From: Anaerocolumna xylanovorans DSM 12503
Lineage (GTDB): Bacteria > Bacillota > Clostridia > Lachnospirales > Lachnospiraceae
Length of the DNA: 64,000 nucleotides
Reading direction: 5' to 3'
Assembly (NCBI RefSeq): GCF_900143645.1
Contig: NZ_FRFD01000007.1
Coordinates: 250,656-314,655 of the forward strand
The position numbers and the translations under genes are program-made. This document shows positions 34,145 to 42,698 of this stretch, piece by piece. Below the pieces are notes generated by a model. The model saw nothing but the letters and a program-made list of their open reading frames with translations. It was not told the DNA's origin and made no database searches. Numbering within the stretch: the first letter of the stretch is position 1; every line of letters starts with the position of its first letter.

Positions 34145-35950
34145 TTATTCCATCAAGGCTTCCATCTCGTTAAGAAGCTCTTCAAAAAGCTCAAGTGCCT
34201 GCCTTATAGGCTCTTTGCTGCTCATATCCACCCCTGCTTTTTTTAACAGCTCAATAGGATAATCGGAATTTCCTCCCTGAAGGAATTTACCGATATAATC
34301 TTCTACCGCACTTTCACCTTCCTTTAATATCTTTCTGGAAAGAGCAATTGCAGCAGAATATCCGGTAGCATATTGATAAACATAAAAAGGAGTATAAAAA
34401 TGCGGTATCCGGGACCACTCAAAAGCAATCTCCTCATCTGCAACAACATCCTTGCCATAGTACTGTTCCACCAGTTCTTTATACTGGGTACTTAAGGCTT
34501 CTGCTGTCAGAGCTTCTCCCTTTTGTACCTTCTCATGGGTTAACATCTCAAATTCCGCAAACATAGTCTGACGGTAAAGAGTTGTTCGGAACTGCTCCAG
34601 AAAATGATTAATCAAATATGCCTTCTGTTTCTTATCCTCTGTACAGGATAGCATATATTCCATCAGTAGCGCTTCATTACAGGTAGAAGCTACCTCTGCT
34701 ACAAAAATCTTATAATCCGAATAGGTTATAGGCTGGGTTTTGTTGGAGTAATAGCTGTGCAGCGCATGGCCCATCTCGTGGGCTAAGGTAAATACACTAT
34801 CCAGGCTGCCGTTATAATTCAGCAGTACATAGGGATGGGTTCCATATGCACCCCAGGAATAAGCACCGCTTCTCTTTCCCTGATTCTCATAGATATCAAT
34901 CCATCTGTCTCTAAAGCCTTCTAAAAGTACCTCTTTATACTTTTCGCCAAGGGGAGAAAGTCCTTTTACAACAAGCTCTTTTGCCTCCTCAAAGGTATAT
35001 TTGATATCCACATTCTTTACGATGGGAGTATACAAATCATAGATATGAAGCTCATCAAGCTCCATAAGTTTCTTCCTTAAGGCCACATAACGGTGCATAA
35101 GAGACATTTTTTCATGTACCGTTTCGATAAGATTTTTATACACCTCAACGGGTATATTGCTGTTATACAATTTCATTGCCATAGTGGATGGGAATTTCCT
35201 GGCCTTTGCATAAAAGGCTTCCTGCTTCACATTCGCACTGTATACGGCAGCCAGGGTGTTTTTGTATTTTATATAGGAAGCATACAGCCCCTGAAAAGCT
35301 TCTCTTCGTACTCTTTTGTCCCCGCTTTCCAAAAATCCTATAAACCTGCCGTGGGTTATTTCCACCAATTCTCCCTTTTCATCCTGAATGGCCGGGAACT
35401 TGATATCAGCGTTATTGAACATAGAGAATATCGTCTGGGGCGAAGAAGCCATATCACCTGCCAGGGCTAAAAGTTCCTCCATCTCTCCGCTTAGCGTATA
35501 AGGCTTATTGCGGAGAATCTCGTTTAAAGCGAATTCATATTGTGAAAGTCCCTGGGTATTCTTTATAAAATTATGAAGTACCTCTTCCGGCATGGACAAT
35601 ATTTCTGCATTGGCAAAAGATACCGCAGAGTTATAAGCCACTGCCAGATTTCCTGCCTGCTCGGAAAATCCCTGGTATACATTATTACCGGTATCCTCAT
35701 GATATTTCTCATTGGCATAGACATATACTCTTTGCAAATGAAAGGTTATTTCATCCTGCAGCCTTAAAAATTCATACAGCTGTTTGCCTGACTGGGACAA
35801 CTTCCCCCTGTAATTCTTTACCTTTTCTATCTCTTCTTTTGTTTCGATATATTCCTGCTTCCATAATCCATCATTTGCAAATAAATCTTCTATGGACCAT
35901 TTAAAATTCGAGTCCACTTCACTTCGTTTTTTTAGCTTAACCTGTTCCAT
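34145..35950 (-). CDS. pepF: Oligoendopeptidase F (M3 family)
   Basis: 601 residues, normal length. It is a cytosolic zinc metallopeptidase that degrades short peptides of roughly 7-17 residues. The zinc site HEMGHALHSYYS (HExxH) is followed by the downstream conserved EVASTCNEALLM helix whose Glu is the third ligand. PHFYTPFYVYQYATGYSAAIAL is the C-terminal PepF signature. It starts at an ATG with a clear context and ends 24 bp from the shared terminator. Confidence 0.95.
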   Translation of the reverse strand: MEQVKLKKRSEVDSNFKWSIEDLFANDGLWKQEYIETKEEIEKVKNYRGKLSQSGKQLYEFLRLQDEITFHLQRVYVYANEKYHEDTGNNVYQGFSEQAGNLAVAYNSAVSFANAEILSMPEEVLHNFIKNTQGLSQYEFALNEILRNKPYTLSGEMEELLALAGDMASSPQTIFSMFNNADIKFPAIQDEKGELVEITHGRFIGFLESGDKRVRREAFQGLYASYIKYKNTLAAVYSANVKQEAFYAKARKFPSTMAMKLYNSNIPVEVYKNLIETVHEKMSLMHRYVALRKKLMELDELHIYDLYTPIVKNVDIKYTFEEAKELVVKGLSPLGEKYKEVLLEGFRDRWIDIYENQGKRSGAYSWGAYGTHPYVLLNYNGSLDSVFTLAHEMGHALHSYYSNKTQPITYSDYKIFVAEVASTCNEALLMEYMLSCTEDKKQKAYLINHFLEQFRTTLYRQTMFAEFEMLTHEKVQKGEALTAEALSTQYKELVEQYYGKDVVADEEIAFEWSRIPHFYTPFYVYQYATGYSAAIALSRKILKEGESAVEDYIGKFLQGGNSDYPIELLKKAGVDMSSKEPIRQALELFEELLNEMEALME

Positions 35951-36129
35951 ATCACTTTGTCCTTTCTTACGGCAGTAATTAAAACACCCTTATTATACCA
36001 TATCTCTGCCGATAAATTATACCTTTATCCGAAATAATAAATGATTTGTATTTAAGGTATATGCAAGCTCTCTTTCAAATAGATTATAGTAATACAAGAA
36101 GGAGGTAGATTCACATCTGACTTTACACT

Positions 36130-37098
36130 ATGCTGCCTATAAATACCTTAAAAAAGAATCTTCCCAGAGCAGGCGTTCTTATCTTTCTTGCTCTGATACT
36201 TATCTTTCCGACCTCCTCCTATCAGGGAGCCAGAAAAGGGCTGCTGTTATGGTTTAATACCTTGCTCCCGACTTTGCTGCCCTTTATGATTTTATCCAAC
36301 TTAATCGTCCAAATGCGGATTACCGCCCCTTTAAGCAGAATATTATATCCGGTATTCCGCCGTCTCTTTGGTGTATCAAGAAATGGATGCTATCCGGTGC
36401 TGATCGGATTTCTTTCCGGAATCCCGGTAGGTGCCAAAACAACGGCAGATATGCTCACAAGGGGAGAGCTTACGGAATCGGAAGGACAATACCTCTTAGG
36501 CTTATGCAATAATGCAAGCCCCATGTTTATCATGAGCTATATTTCCCTCACCCAGTTAAACAGGCCGGATATGCGCTTTATCCTGCTCTTGATACTTTAT
36601 TCTTCCGCTTTCATTTCTGCACGGATATGGAATGCTTTCAGAACAAGCCGGAACAAAATGTCTGCCTTAAGCCTGCAGGCAGCTGATATCTCTGTAAAGA
36701 AAGATATCAACAGCCGGTTCGACTTTAGAAAGTTGGACAAAAGCATTATGGATGCTTTTGATATTATAACCCGTGTAGGCGGTTATGTTATCCTTTTTTC
36801 CATTGCCGCGCAGATATTTTCGGATACGGGTTCACATAACAGCCCATTAAAGCTTCTCATTCTGGGATTCTTAGAGATTACGACCGGAATAAACAAAATC
36901 AGTACCGCTGCCCTTTCCATGGACGCAAAAATAGCCCTGATCACAATGATTACAGCATTCGGCGGTTTGTCCGGTCTGGCTCAAACCAATAGTGTAATCA
37001 GCAATACAGGGCTGTCTATCCGTACTTATGTCTTTCAAAAACTGCTTCACATGACCATTGCCCTTTTTATGGCGGTCATTTATGTATACATTACCTAA
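36130..37098 (+). CDS. ylbJ: YlbJ-like sporulation integral membrane protein
   Basis: 322 residues with about eight membrane segments and the gate/nucleoside-recognition repeats of the YlbJ family (NTLLPTLLPFMILSNLIV, GFLSGIPVGAKTTADM, LCNNASPMFIM, GGLSGLAQTNSVI). YlbJ is needed for heat-resistant spores in Bacillus. GGAGG lies 24 bases before the ATG, too far for direct use unless the short AGAT/ATCT hairpin between them brings it closer. A stop codon at 36118-36120 rules out an earlier start. Its stop overlaps the convergent neighbour's stop by four bases, with no terminator. Confidence 0.85.
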   Translation: MLPINTLKKNLPRAGVLIFLALILIFPTSSYQGARKGLLLWFNTLLPTLLPFMILSNLIVQMRITAPLSRILYPVFRRLFGVSRNGCYPVLIGFLSGIPVGAKTTADMLTRGELTESEGQYLLGLCNNASPMFIMSYISLTQLNRPDMRFILLLILYSSAFISARIWNAFRTSRNKMSALSLQAADISVKKDINSRFDFRKLDKSIMDAFDIITRVGGYVILFSIAAQIFSDTGSHNSPLKLLILGFLEITTGINKISTAALSMDAKIALITMITAFGGLSGLAQTNSVISNTGLSIRTYVFQKLLHMTIALFMAVIYVYIT

Positions 37099-37763
37099 TC
37101 AATTCCATTCAAGAAAGTGTTCTCATCAAAACCGAATTCTTCGAATTCCTCCTGTGTTACACCTTCCCTGGCCTGTGCCGCTTCCTGCATGGCTCTTTGC
37201 CCATAAGCATTTTCCTGTGAATTATCACTGGCCAGTTCTCTTTTATTACTTGCAATAATCTCTAAATTTCCTTTTAAAGTATTTAAAAGGTTGTCATATT
37301 TGGATTTACTGCTTTGATAAGCATTTTCAATTACCTGTTCCGCATCTGTCAGCATATCGGCCGTATAAGAAAGAGCTCCCTGGCGAATCTGCATTGCATC
37401 CAGATTGGCCTCACCAACAATACGCTCTGACTCTTCCTCGGCTTTTTTAACCAAATCATCTGCCTGATAATATGCCTGCTGCATAATTTCGCTTTCATCA
37501 AGAAGAGCATTGGCTCTTTCTCCCGCTTCCGCAAGGATTGCTGCTGCCTTTTCCTCTGCGTCGGCAAGGATAGCATCCCTGTTTGCAATTATTTTCTGAT
37601 ATCTTTTAATCTCATCCGGTGTCCGCAGCCGCAATTCATCCAACAAATCATACAATTCGTCTTTTGGTACTATTACCTTTGTAGATGATAATGGCTGCAT
37701 CCTGCAACTCTCTACAAATTCATAGATATCTTCAATTAACTGTTCTATCCTACTAGCACCCAT
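37095..37763 (-). CDS. Coiled-coil protein, DivIVA/ATP-synthase-b-like, next to coaD
   Basis: 222 residues, almost entirely helical. After an N-terminal ~30 residues comes a segment VPKDELYDLLDELRLRTPDEIKRYQKIIANRD, and then a long Ala/Glu-rich coiled coil (~60-170) of the type often annotated as subunit b/H-like. The acidic C terminus ends FGFDENTFLNGID. No membrane segment. It follows coaD with a one-base gap, so it is co-translated. Function unknown; a scaffold role is only a guess from the fold. Confidence 0.75.
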   Translation of the reverse strand: MGASRIEQLIEDIYEFVESCRMQPLSSTKVIVPKDELYDLLDELRLRTPDEIKRYQKIIANRDAILADAEEKAAAILAEAGERANALLDESEIMQQAYYQADDLVKKAEEESERIVGEANLDAMQIRQGALSYTADMLTDAEQVIENAYQSSKSKYDNLLNTLKGNLEIIASNKRELASDNSQENAYGQRAMQEAAQAREGVTQEEFEEFGFDENTFLNGID

Positions 37764-37764
37764 C

Positions 37765-38256
37765 CTATACTCTCCTTAATTCTTGATATTTATCGAAAAT
37801 AGACTGAACAATAGGAGCCGGAACAAATCTCTCAATACTGCCTCCATAGCTGGCTATTTCCTTCACCGTACTGGAGCTTAAATAAGCATATTCCACGCTG
37901 GTTGTAAGGAATACCGTATCCACATTCGGATTCAGTATATGGTTCGTCTGTGCCAGCTGCAGTTCATACTCAAAATCTGTTACTGCCCTTAAACCTCTGA
38001 ATATAACATTTGCCTGTTTTTCTCCGGCGTAATTTACCAGAAGTCCCTGGTACTCTTCAATTTGTATATTATCCAAATCTCCCGTTGCAATTCTTAGAAA
38101 GTCCATCCGTTCTTTCGTAGTAAACAAGGGAGCTTTACTGCTGTTTTTTAAAACGCCTATAATTAGGGTATCCACTAATTTGGAAGCACGTTTGATAATA
38201 TCTATATGTCCAAAAGTAACCGGATCAAAACTTCCCGGATATATTCCAACTCTCAT
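37765..38256 (-). CDS. coaD: Pantetheine-phosphate adenylyltransferase
   Basis: 163 residues from the ATG at 38256, with AGAGG 5 bases upstream. The longer frame to 38280 lies in the hairpin repeat. CoaD transfers AMP to 4'-phosphopantetheine, the penultimate step of CoA synthesis. The nucleotidyltransferase motif GIYPGSFDPVTFGHIDII, FRGLRAVTDFEYELQLAQTN and the C-terminal YLSSSTVKEIASYGG are all present. It lies downstream of rsmD, as in many Firmicutes, but the usual short gap is filled by tandem twin-hairpin repeats. Confidence 0.97.
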   Translation of the reverse strand: MRVGIYPGSFDPVTFGHIDIIKRASKLVDTLIIGVLKNSSKAPLFTTKERMDFLRIATGDLDNIQIEEYQGLLVNYAGEKQANVIFRGLRAVTDFEYELQLAQTNHILNPNVDTVFLTTSVEYAYLSSSTVKEIASYGGSIERFVPAPIVQSIFDKYQELRRV

Positions 38257-38261
38257 ACTAA

Positions 38262-38435
38262 CCTCTTTCGTGTATATCAAATCTTTGATTTGATATTCCT
38301 GAATATGTAGTTGAAAAATTTATTTTTCAACCTAACCTCTTTCGTGTATATCGCAGGCCTGCCTGCGATACTGCCTAAATTAAAAGTGAAAATTGCTTTT
38401 TAATTTTCACATTACCTCTTTCGTGTATATCGCAG
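38262..38435 (-). repeat. Tandem twin-hairpin repeats carrying the coaD ribosome-binding site
   Basis: Two full units plus a remnant fill the rsmD-coaD gap. Unit next to coaD: B stem ATATCAAATC/GATTTGATAT (38274-38283, 38287-38296) and A stem GTTGAAAAAT/ATTTTTCAAC (38310-38319, 38322-38331). Second unit: B stem TATCGCAGGC/GCCTGCGATA (38349-38358, 38361-38370) and A stem GTGAAAATT/AATTTTCAC (38386-38394, 38402-38410). The phrase containing the coaD Shine-Dalgarno (CCTCTTTCGTGTATATC on the plus strand) occurs at 38262, 38336 and 38415, periods of 74 and 79 bp. Stem sequences differ between units but remain self-complementary. Confidence 0.9.
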
Positions 38436-38439
38436 AACC

Positions 38440-39003
38440 TTAAGCTGACTGTATAGGTTCTATAAAAACATGTTTATTGGTCTTATATATTTTTTCTTTT
38501 ATAATATGAAAAGGCGATTCCTCTAAATAGTCGAAGTCCGTCTCCTTGGATGCCTCTATTATTATAAGTGTATCACAGTAAACAATCCCTGAATTCCTAA
38601 GTGCATTCAACACCTGCTGCTCATAAAGGTGATTGTAGGGCGGATCCATAAAAATAATATCAAACACTCTTCCCTGCACCTCAAGAGCGCGGATAGCTGA
38701 AACAGCATCCATTAAAAGAATCTTTCCCCTATCTGCAAGTCTGGTAACATTCAGATTATGTTTTATGCATTCCATGGCATTCTTATTATTTTCAACAAAA
38801 ACAGCGGAACCTGCGCCTCTGCTTAAAGCTTCAATCCCTATGGCTCCGCTTCCGCTGAACAAATCCAAAAAATCGCAGTCAAGCAACCTGTTGTTCACCA
38901 TATTAAACAGAGTTTCTTTGATCCTGTCGGTGGTCGGTCTTGTCTCCAGACCTTCAATAGTCCTTAGCTGTATTCTCTTGGCTTTTCCTGCAATTACTCT
39001 CAT
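38440..39003 (-). CDS. rsmD: 16S rRNA (guanine966-N2)-methyltransferase
   Basis: 187 residues. The N-terminal MRVIAGKAKRIQLRT and RPTTDRIKETLFNM are family signatures. DLFSGSGAIGIEALSRGA is the SAM-binding loop and DPPY is the catalytic motif for exocyclic amine methylation. It methylates G966 of 16S rRNA. The promoter at 39067-39094 serves rsmD and probably coaD and the coiled-coil gene. Confidence 0.96.
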   Translation of the reverse strand: MRVIAGKAKRIQLRTIEGLETRPTTDRIKETLFNMVNNRLLDCDFLDLFSGSGAIGIEALSRGAGSAVFVENNKNAMECIKHNLNVTRLADRGKILLMDAVSAIRALEVQGRVFDIIFMDPPYNHLYEQQVLNALRNSGIVYCDTLIIIEASKETDFDYLEESPFHIIKEKIYKTNKHVFIEPIQSA

Positions 39004-39066
39004 ATAAACTCCCGTGTGACAAAAGGCACTTAGAAAATGCTACAATTCACAAAAATATCTATTAAT

Positions 39067-39094
39067 ATTGTATATTATTCTCTTGTTTTGTCAA
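39067..39094 (-). promoter_or_regulatory. rsmD promoter
   Basis: Minus strand: -35 TTGACA (39094-39089), 16-bp spacer, -10 TACAAT (39072-39067), ~60 bp upstream of rsmD. Confidence 0.65.
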
Positions 39095-39229
39095 CCCAAT
39101 TTTGCCTCCTAGTACAAGTTTCCTAGGACATTCCCTGCTTCTTACTATTCTACTCCATATTCTGAAAATATTCAATAAATCAGGGCAAAATCCAAATATT
39201 GTTATTATCACACAGATTGACAAATTTTG

Positions 39230-39274
39230 TTTTTCATGCATAGGAAATTTTTCGAATTTTCTATGCATGAAAAA
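39230..39274. repeat. 14-bp inverted repeat between SASP and rsmD
   Basis: TTTTTCATGCATAG (39230-39243) and CTATGCATGAAAAA (39261-39274) form a perfect stem with a 17-base AT-rich spacer. It touches the SASP terminator, so it may be a backup terminator or an operator. The rest of the 39004-39229 gap holds only the rsmD promoter. Confidence 0.7.
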
Positions 39275-39315
39275 AAGAAGGATTTTAAGCTTTAAAGCCT
39301 AAAATCCTTCTTTTT
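39272..39315 (-). terminator. Terminator of the SASP gene
   Basis: 16-bp stem 39272-39287 with 39300-39315 (core AAGGATTTTA/TAAAATCCTT), with an inner GCTTTAAAGC, flanked by A/T runs on both sides. Confidence 0.88.
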
Positions 39316-39320
39316 CTATA

Positions 39321-39524
39321 TTACTGCTGACCGGACATTTTCTTTTCCTGTTCGGCTATCATTTTCTTAACCATCATTCCGCCGACACTTCCGTTTTGAT
39401 AGGAAGTTAAATCTCCGTTGTAACCCTGTTTTAAAGGTACACCGATTTCGTTAGCTACTTCATACTTAAATTTGTTTAAAGCTTCTTTTGCCTGAGGTAC
39501 TTCAGCTCTGTTTCTACTTGGCAT
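39321..39524 (-). CDS. Alpha/beta-type small acid-soluble spore protein
   Basis: 67 residues from the ATG at 39524, with GGAGGAG 6 bases upstream. An ATG at 39539 lies before that site. The SASP signature is complete: KYEVANEIGVPLKQGYNGDL with the germination protease site region, then TSYQNGSVGGMMVKKMIAE. It coats spore DNA and protects it. Forespore (sigma-G) expression is expected. I see a TGAATA-like box upstream on the minus strand near 39630, but no convincing matched -10. Confidence 0.95.
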   Translation of the reverse strand: MPSRNRAEVPQAKEALNKFKYEVANEIGVPLKQGYNGDLTSYQNGSVGGMMVKKMIAEQEKKMSGQQ

Positions 39525-39659
39525 AATAAACTCCTCCATTTTCTTATCTGCGCCGCTCTTATCTTTGCAGCTCCAAATAATCTGTGTTGTTGTTTGTTAC
39601 ACTATTATTATGTTCTGTAAATTCTGAAATAATCAGGTAATTTATTCAAATTTTTATTT

Positions 39660-41957
39660 TTACTCTGAAACCTTAATCAGAAAAGATTCATAGTTTTTAT
39701 CGGCTCTTTCTGCGTAATCCAGCACAATGGTCCCAAGGCTCTTTATAAAATCCTTATTCAGTTCAGGGAATTTATCCTGCTCCAGCTTGCCTACGTAAAT
39801 ATATTTGATATGATACTCTTTAATAATTGCTTTTGCTTCCTGCAAATCGGCAGTAGTATACAATGTCTTTACATCCTCTATTCTCTGATTCAGAACAGCG
39901 ACATTTCCATGCCAGAGCCATTCATGAACATACCAGCCAAGAACCGTCGGAAGTCCTGTTGCCATGGATATCCTTTCATTATCGGTATAGCTGTCTCCAT
40001 TTGCCTCTAACACAACCGGCGTGCCGGTGATATTTTGATTAAGCCACTTAACAGTCTCATAATCATCGGGCATGCTATTTCCCATAAAAGCAATCGCATC
40101 AAGGCCTTTATAATTTTTCGTCTCAAAAATGTTCCCGTACCATGCCTTGACAGAAACCTCACTGTACCAAATGGTACACAGGAACAGCACCAGGGTAATG
40201 ACCGTAAATTTTTTCTGCCATACAAAGGAGGGCTTATGGATAAATTTTGCAAAAATAAAACCGATACTTGTACCAAACAGAATGTATGCCTGATAGGTCA
40301 GCTTAAACATGGTATTGGCTCTTTTATAGTCCCCTGTATAAATATCTTTTACATAGATAACTTCAGGAATTAATACAAGTCCGATGGCACAAAGTCCAAG
40401 CGTTATGATAAACAATTCCGACGCCGTAAGATTTTGAAAAAATCCTTTTATACCAGTATAGCAGCGTTTTCCGGTGCTTTCAAAAGATACCTGTTCTTTC
40501 TCCCTGTCCCTTCTTCTCTGGAGCATTATAAGCTCTGTTAACAGCCCCAGTACAATGATTGCAGGCAGTCCCCAGAGAACTATCAGCTGGTATAGGGGTG
40601 TATGAGTCTGTGTCAGATTGACTTCCGTGGATATCTGGTCAAAGGTTAAGGTAAAGGGCATTGCGGTAATTTCAGAAATTGCTAAAACTGCCGCACCCTG
40701 AATGGCTGTCACTCCATAGGCCTCTATCTTAAAATCATAAAAAACCATATTAGAAAATAAAATGATAGCCCCCGAAACCACAAAATAAATAGGATAATCC
40801 CAGAAATTCGTGGTATGGAATACGCCAATCAGGAAACCAATAAGCAAAATATGCGGATTTAGAATCTCTGTCAGAAGTTTGGGCTTCTTATCCGCCCCAT
40901 AGCCTTCTTCCATTAACTTCTTCCGCTTTAACAACCATGCAAAGAGAATGGCTGTTACAGTAAGCACCAGCATAATATTTAATACATGCGCATGCAAATC
41001 TCCCAGTATAAAGGAGTAGCTTGGAAACTCATGAATTGTTTTGTCATGGGTATCCGGATTGTAACCGATATATCTTGTGGAATTGGGAAACCAGTAATTC
41101 TTAAAGTCTCCCGTAATCCCAAGAAACGAACGGATTCCAGGAACTACCCAGTAAAAAAGCACAAAATGTATATTTCCGGCAAGCGATACGCCGGCACCGG
41201 ATAACATTCCTGCAAAAGGAGCCTTCCATCTGCCAGAGGAGCCTTTATCCTTCAAATACTGCAAGGTTACATTATAAGCAATGGCATAGGGAAGTACAAA
41301 ACCAAGGGCAGCCAGCGTCATCATCATGAGATTATAGCCTTCATTGGCTCTGACAAAGGACAACTTGGTTAAAAAGGTTGCCAGAAACTGGCCGACATAA
41401 TAATAATTAATGGTACTTCCGGCAAACCACATATCCTTAGGAGGCATGTAATCCGCCCTCATCATAGCCGCCATAAAGCCATAATCCATGAACTTCTCCG
41501 TACCATGTGCTTCCGGCTTAAAGCCTCTGATATAGGTCCATAGGAGGAAAAATACCAGGAATAAAAGCTCCTCTATGAGTATTGACTTTATATTCTCTCT
41601 GTTAAGAGATAGCTTTTTTTTCTTCCATCTGGTAAGCACAAATCCATTGGCAATTATCAAAAGAACCATTATCAAAACACAGGAAAATGAGGAGAACTTC
41701 AGTAACCTGATAGCCGATAACAGCCACATAAGATACCCTGCTGCGGCTATCCCTATGGTTTTGGAGAATAAAAATCCTTTGTCATGAAAATTCTCAAATA
41801 CGATCCCTGCAATGGGGATAAATGTTGCTCCTAACAAAAGCAATACACCCCACCATTTAAAAAATGAGGTGAAATCCTTCCCCAGTAAGAACCGTCCTGC
41901 CACAAGTACGGCTATTATCAATACGGATGTAAAAATAATTTTATGTTTGGAATTCAT
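39660..41957 (-). CDS. DUF2298 (YYY) polytopic membrane protein, glycosyltransferase-like
   Basis: 765 residues with ~15 membrane segments. The DUF2298 hallmarks are STINYYYVGQF (the YYY motif) and HEFPSYSFILGDLHAHVLN, with DYKRANTMFKLTYQAYILF towards the C terminus. A soluble tail of ~150 residues contains GWYVHEWLWHGN and IKYIYVGKLE. The overall plan resembles GT-C membrane glycosyltransferases that use polyprenyl-linked sugars. No family function is established. It lies 33 bp downstream of a GT2 glycosyltransferase in the glf operon. Confidence 0.82.
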   Translation of the reverse strand: MNSKHKIIFTSVLIIAVLVAGRFLLGKDFTSFFKWWGVLLLLGATFIPIAGIVFENFHDKGFLFSKTIGIAAAGYLMWLLSAIRLLKFSSFSCVLIMVLLIIANGFVLTRWKKKKLSLNRENIKSILIEELLFLVFFLLWTYIRGFKPEAHGTEKFMDYGFMAAMMRADYMPPKDMWFAGSTINYYYVGQFLATFLTKLSFVRANEGYNLMMMTLAALGFVLPYAIAYNVTLQYLKDKGSSGRWKAPFAGMLSGAGVSLAGNIHFVLFYWVVPGIRSFLGITGDFKNYWFPNSTRYIGYNPDTHDKTIHEFPSYSFILGDLHAHVLNIMLVLTVTAILFAWLLKRKKLMEEGYGADKKPKLLTEILNPHILLIGFLIGVFHTTNFWDYPIYFVVSGAIILFSNMVFYDFKIEAYGVTAIQGAAVLAISEITAMPFTLTFDQISTEVNLTQTHTPLYQLIVLWGLPAIIVLGLLTELIMLQRRRDREKEQVSFESTGKRCYTGIKGFFQNLTASELFIITLGLCAIGLVLIPEVIYVKDIYTGDYKRANTMFKLTYQAYILFGTSIGFIFAKFIHKPSFVWQKKFTVITLVLFLCTIWYSEVSVKAWYGNIFETKNYKGLDAIAFMGNSMPDDYETVKWLNQNITGTPVVLEANGDSYTDNERISMATGLPTVLGWYVHEWLWHGNVAVLNQRIEDVKTLYTTADLQEAKAIIKEYHIKYIYVGKLEQDKFPELNKDFIKSLGTIVLDYAERADKNYESFLIKVSE

Positions 41958-41990
41958 TTACACGCCTGTCCTTCCCATAAGAAATTTCTA

Positions 41991-42698
41991 TCAGCCTATA
42001 TACTTACTGATGGCTGAAAAGTCCTTTAATGCCTGTTTTCCGATACGGAATATTTTCTTCATATTGATAGAATTTACTCCTCCCTGTCTGGGCCGGAAGG
42101 TAATGGGAATATATTTGACCTTTTTATGCTTTTTTGCATATATCACAGATATTATAACATTGGACAGGTTATAATTTTCCGGTATGAGCTTTATGTTTTC
42201 TTTCAAAACCTGACTTTCCATCAGACGGAAAGGAGTATTGGCATCCTTTACAGAAACATGGAATACAAGGCGTAATACAAACTTTAAAGTCTTTGTTACA
42301 AATACTCTTGAAAATCCGTCCTGCCGCCCTTTCCGGTGTCCGATTATCATGTCGTAATCTTTTCTGTTCTTCCAGAATTCCCAGAATTCCGTTGAAAGGG
42401 TCTGCCCGTCTGAATCTGTCTGAAAGATATAATCAGCACCATCTTTTATGGCATAGTGATAACCGTAAAGGATGGTCGCGCCATGCCCGCCATTTGGCTT
42501 GGTAAGCGGAATAAAAGCTTCCCTGCCCACGGCAGCCTCTTGCATTATCTGAAAAGTTTTATCCTTGCTGCCGTCATCAATAATGACAAGCCTGCTGCCG
42601 TTTCCTGCCTCTTCTACTACCTTGTACCATTCATTAATGACACCTACGATATTCTCCTCTTCGTTATAAGCGGGTATTATGATATACAGCTTATCCAC
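41991..42698 (-). CDS. GT2 family glycosyltransferase (dolichol-phosphate-sugar synthase-like)
   Basis: 235 residues from the GTG at 42698, with AAAGGAGG 5 bases upstream. The ATG at 42719 lies inside glf. IIIPAYNEEENI, VIIDDGSKDKT and FQTDSDGQT (the metal-binding DxD equivalent) place it in GT2, nearest to polyprenyl-phosphate glycosyl transferases. It has no membrane segments of its own. It overlaps glf by 8 bases and precedes DUF2298, so it may charge the lipid-linked sugar used by that protein. Confidence 0.87.
   Translation of the reverse strand: MDKLYIIIPAYNEEENIVGVINEWYKVVEEAGNGSRLVIIDDGSKDKTFQIMQEAAVGREAFIPLTKPNGGHGATILYGYHYAIKDGADYIFQTDSDGQTLSTEFWEFWKNRKDYDMIIGHRKGRQDGFSRVFVTKTLKFVLRLVFHVSVKDANTPFRLMESQVLKENIKLIPENYNLSNVIISVIYAKKHKKVKYIPITFRPRQGGVNSINMKKIFRIGKQALKDFSAISKYIG

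Noticed and set aside
38262..38435. CRISPR array or rho-independent terminators
   Set aside because: The units are palindromic pairs with variable stems and no unique spacers, and no T-tract follows the stems.
38265..38440. Short peptides translated from the hairpin repeats (TTG or GTG starts after each ribosome-binding-site copy)
   Set aside because: Some units give a frame of 11-40 codons, but others stop after one to three codons, so a conserved peptide is not supported.
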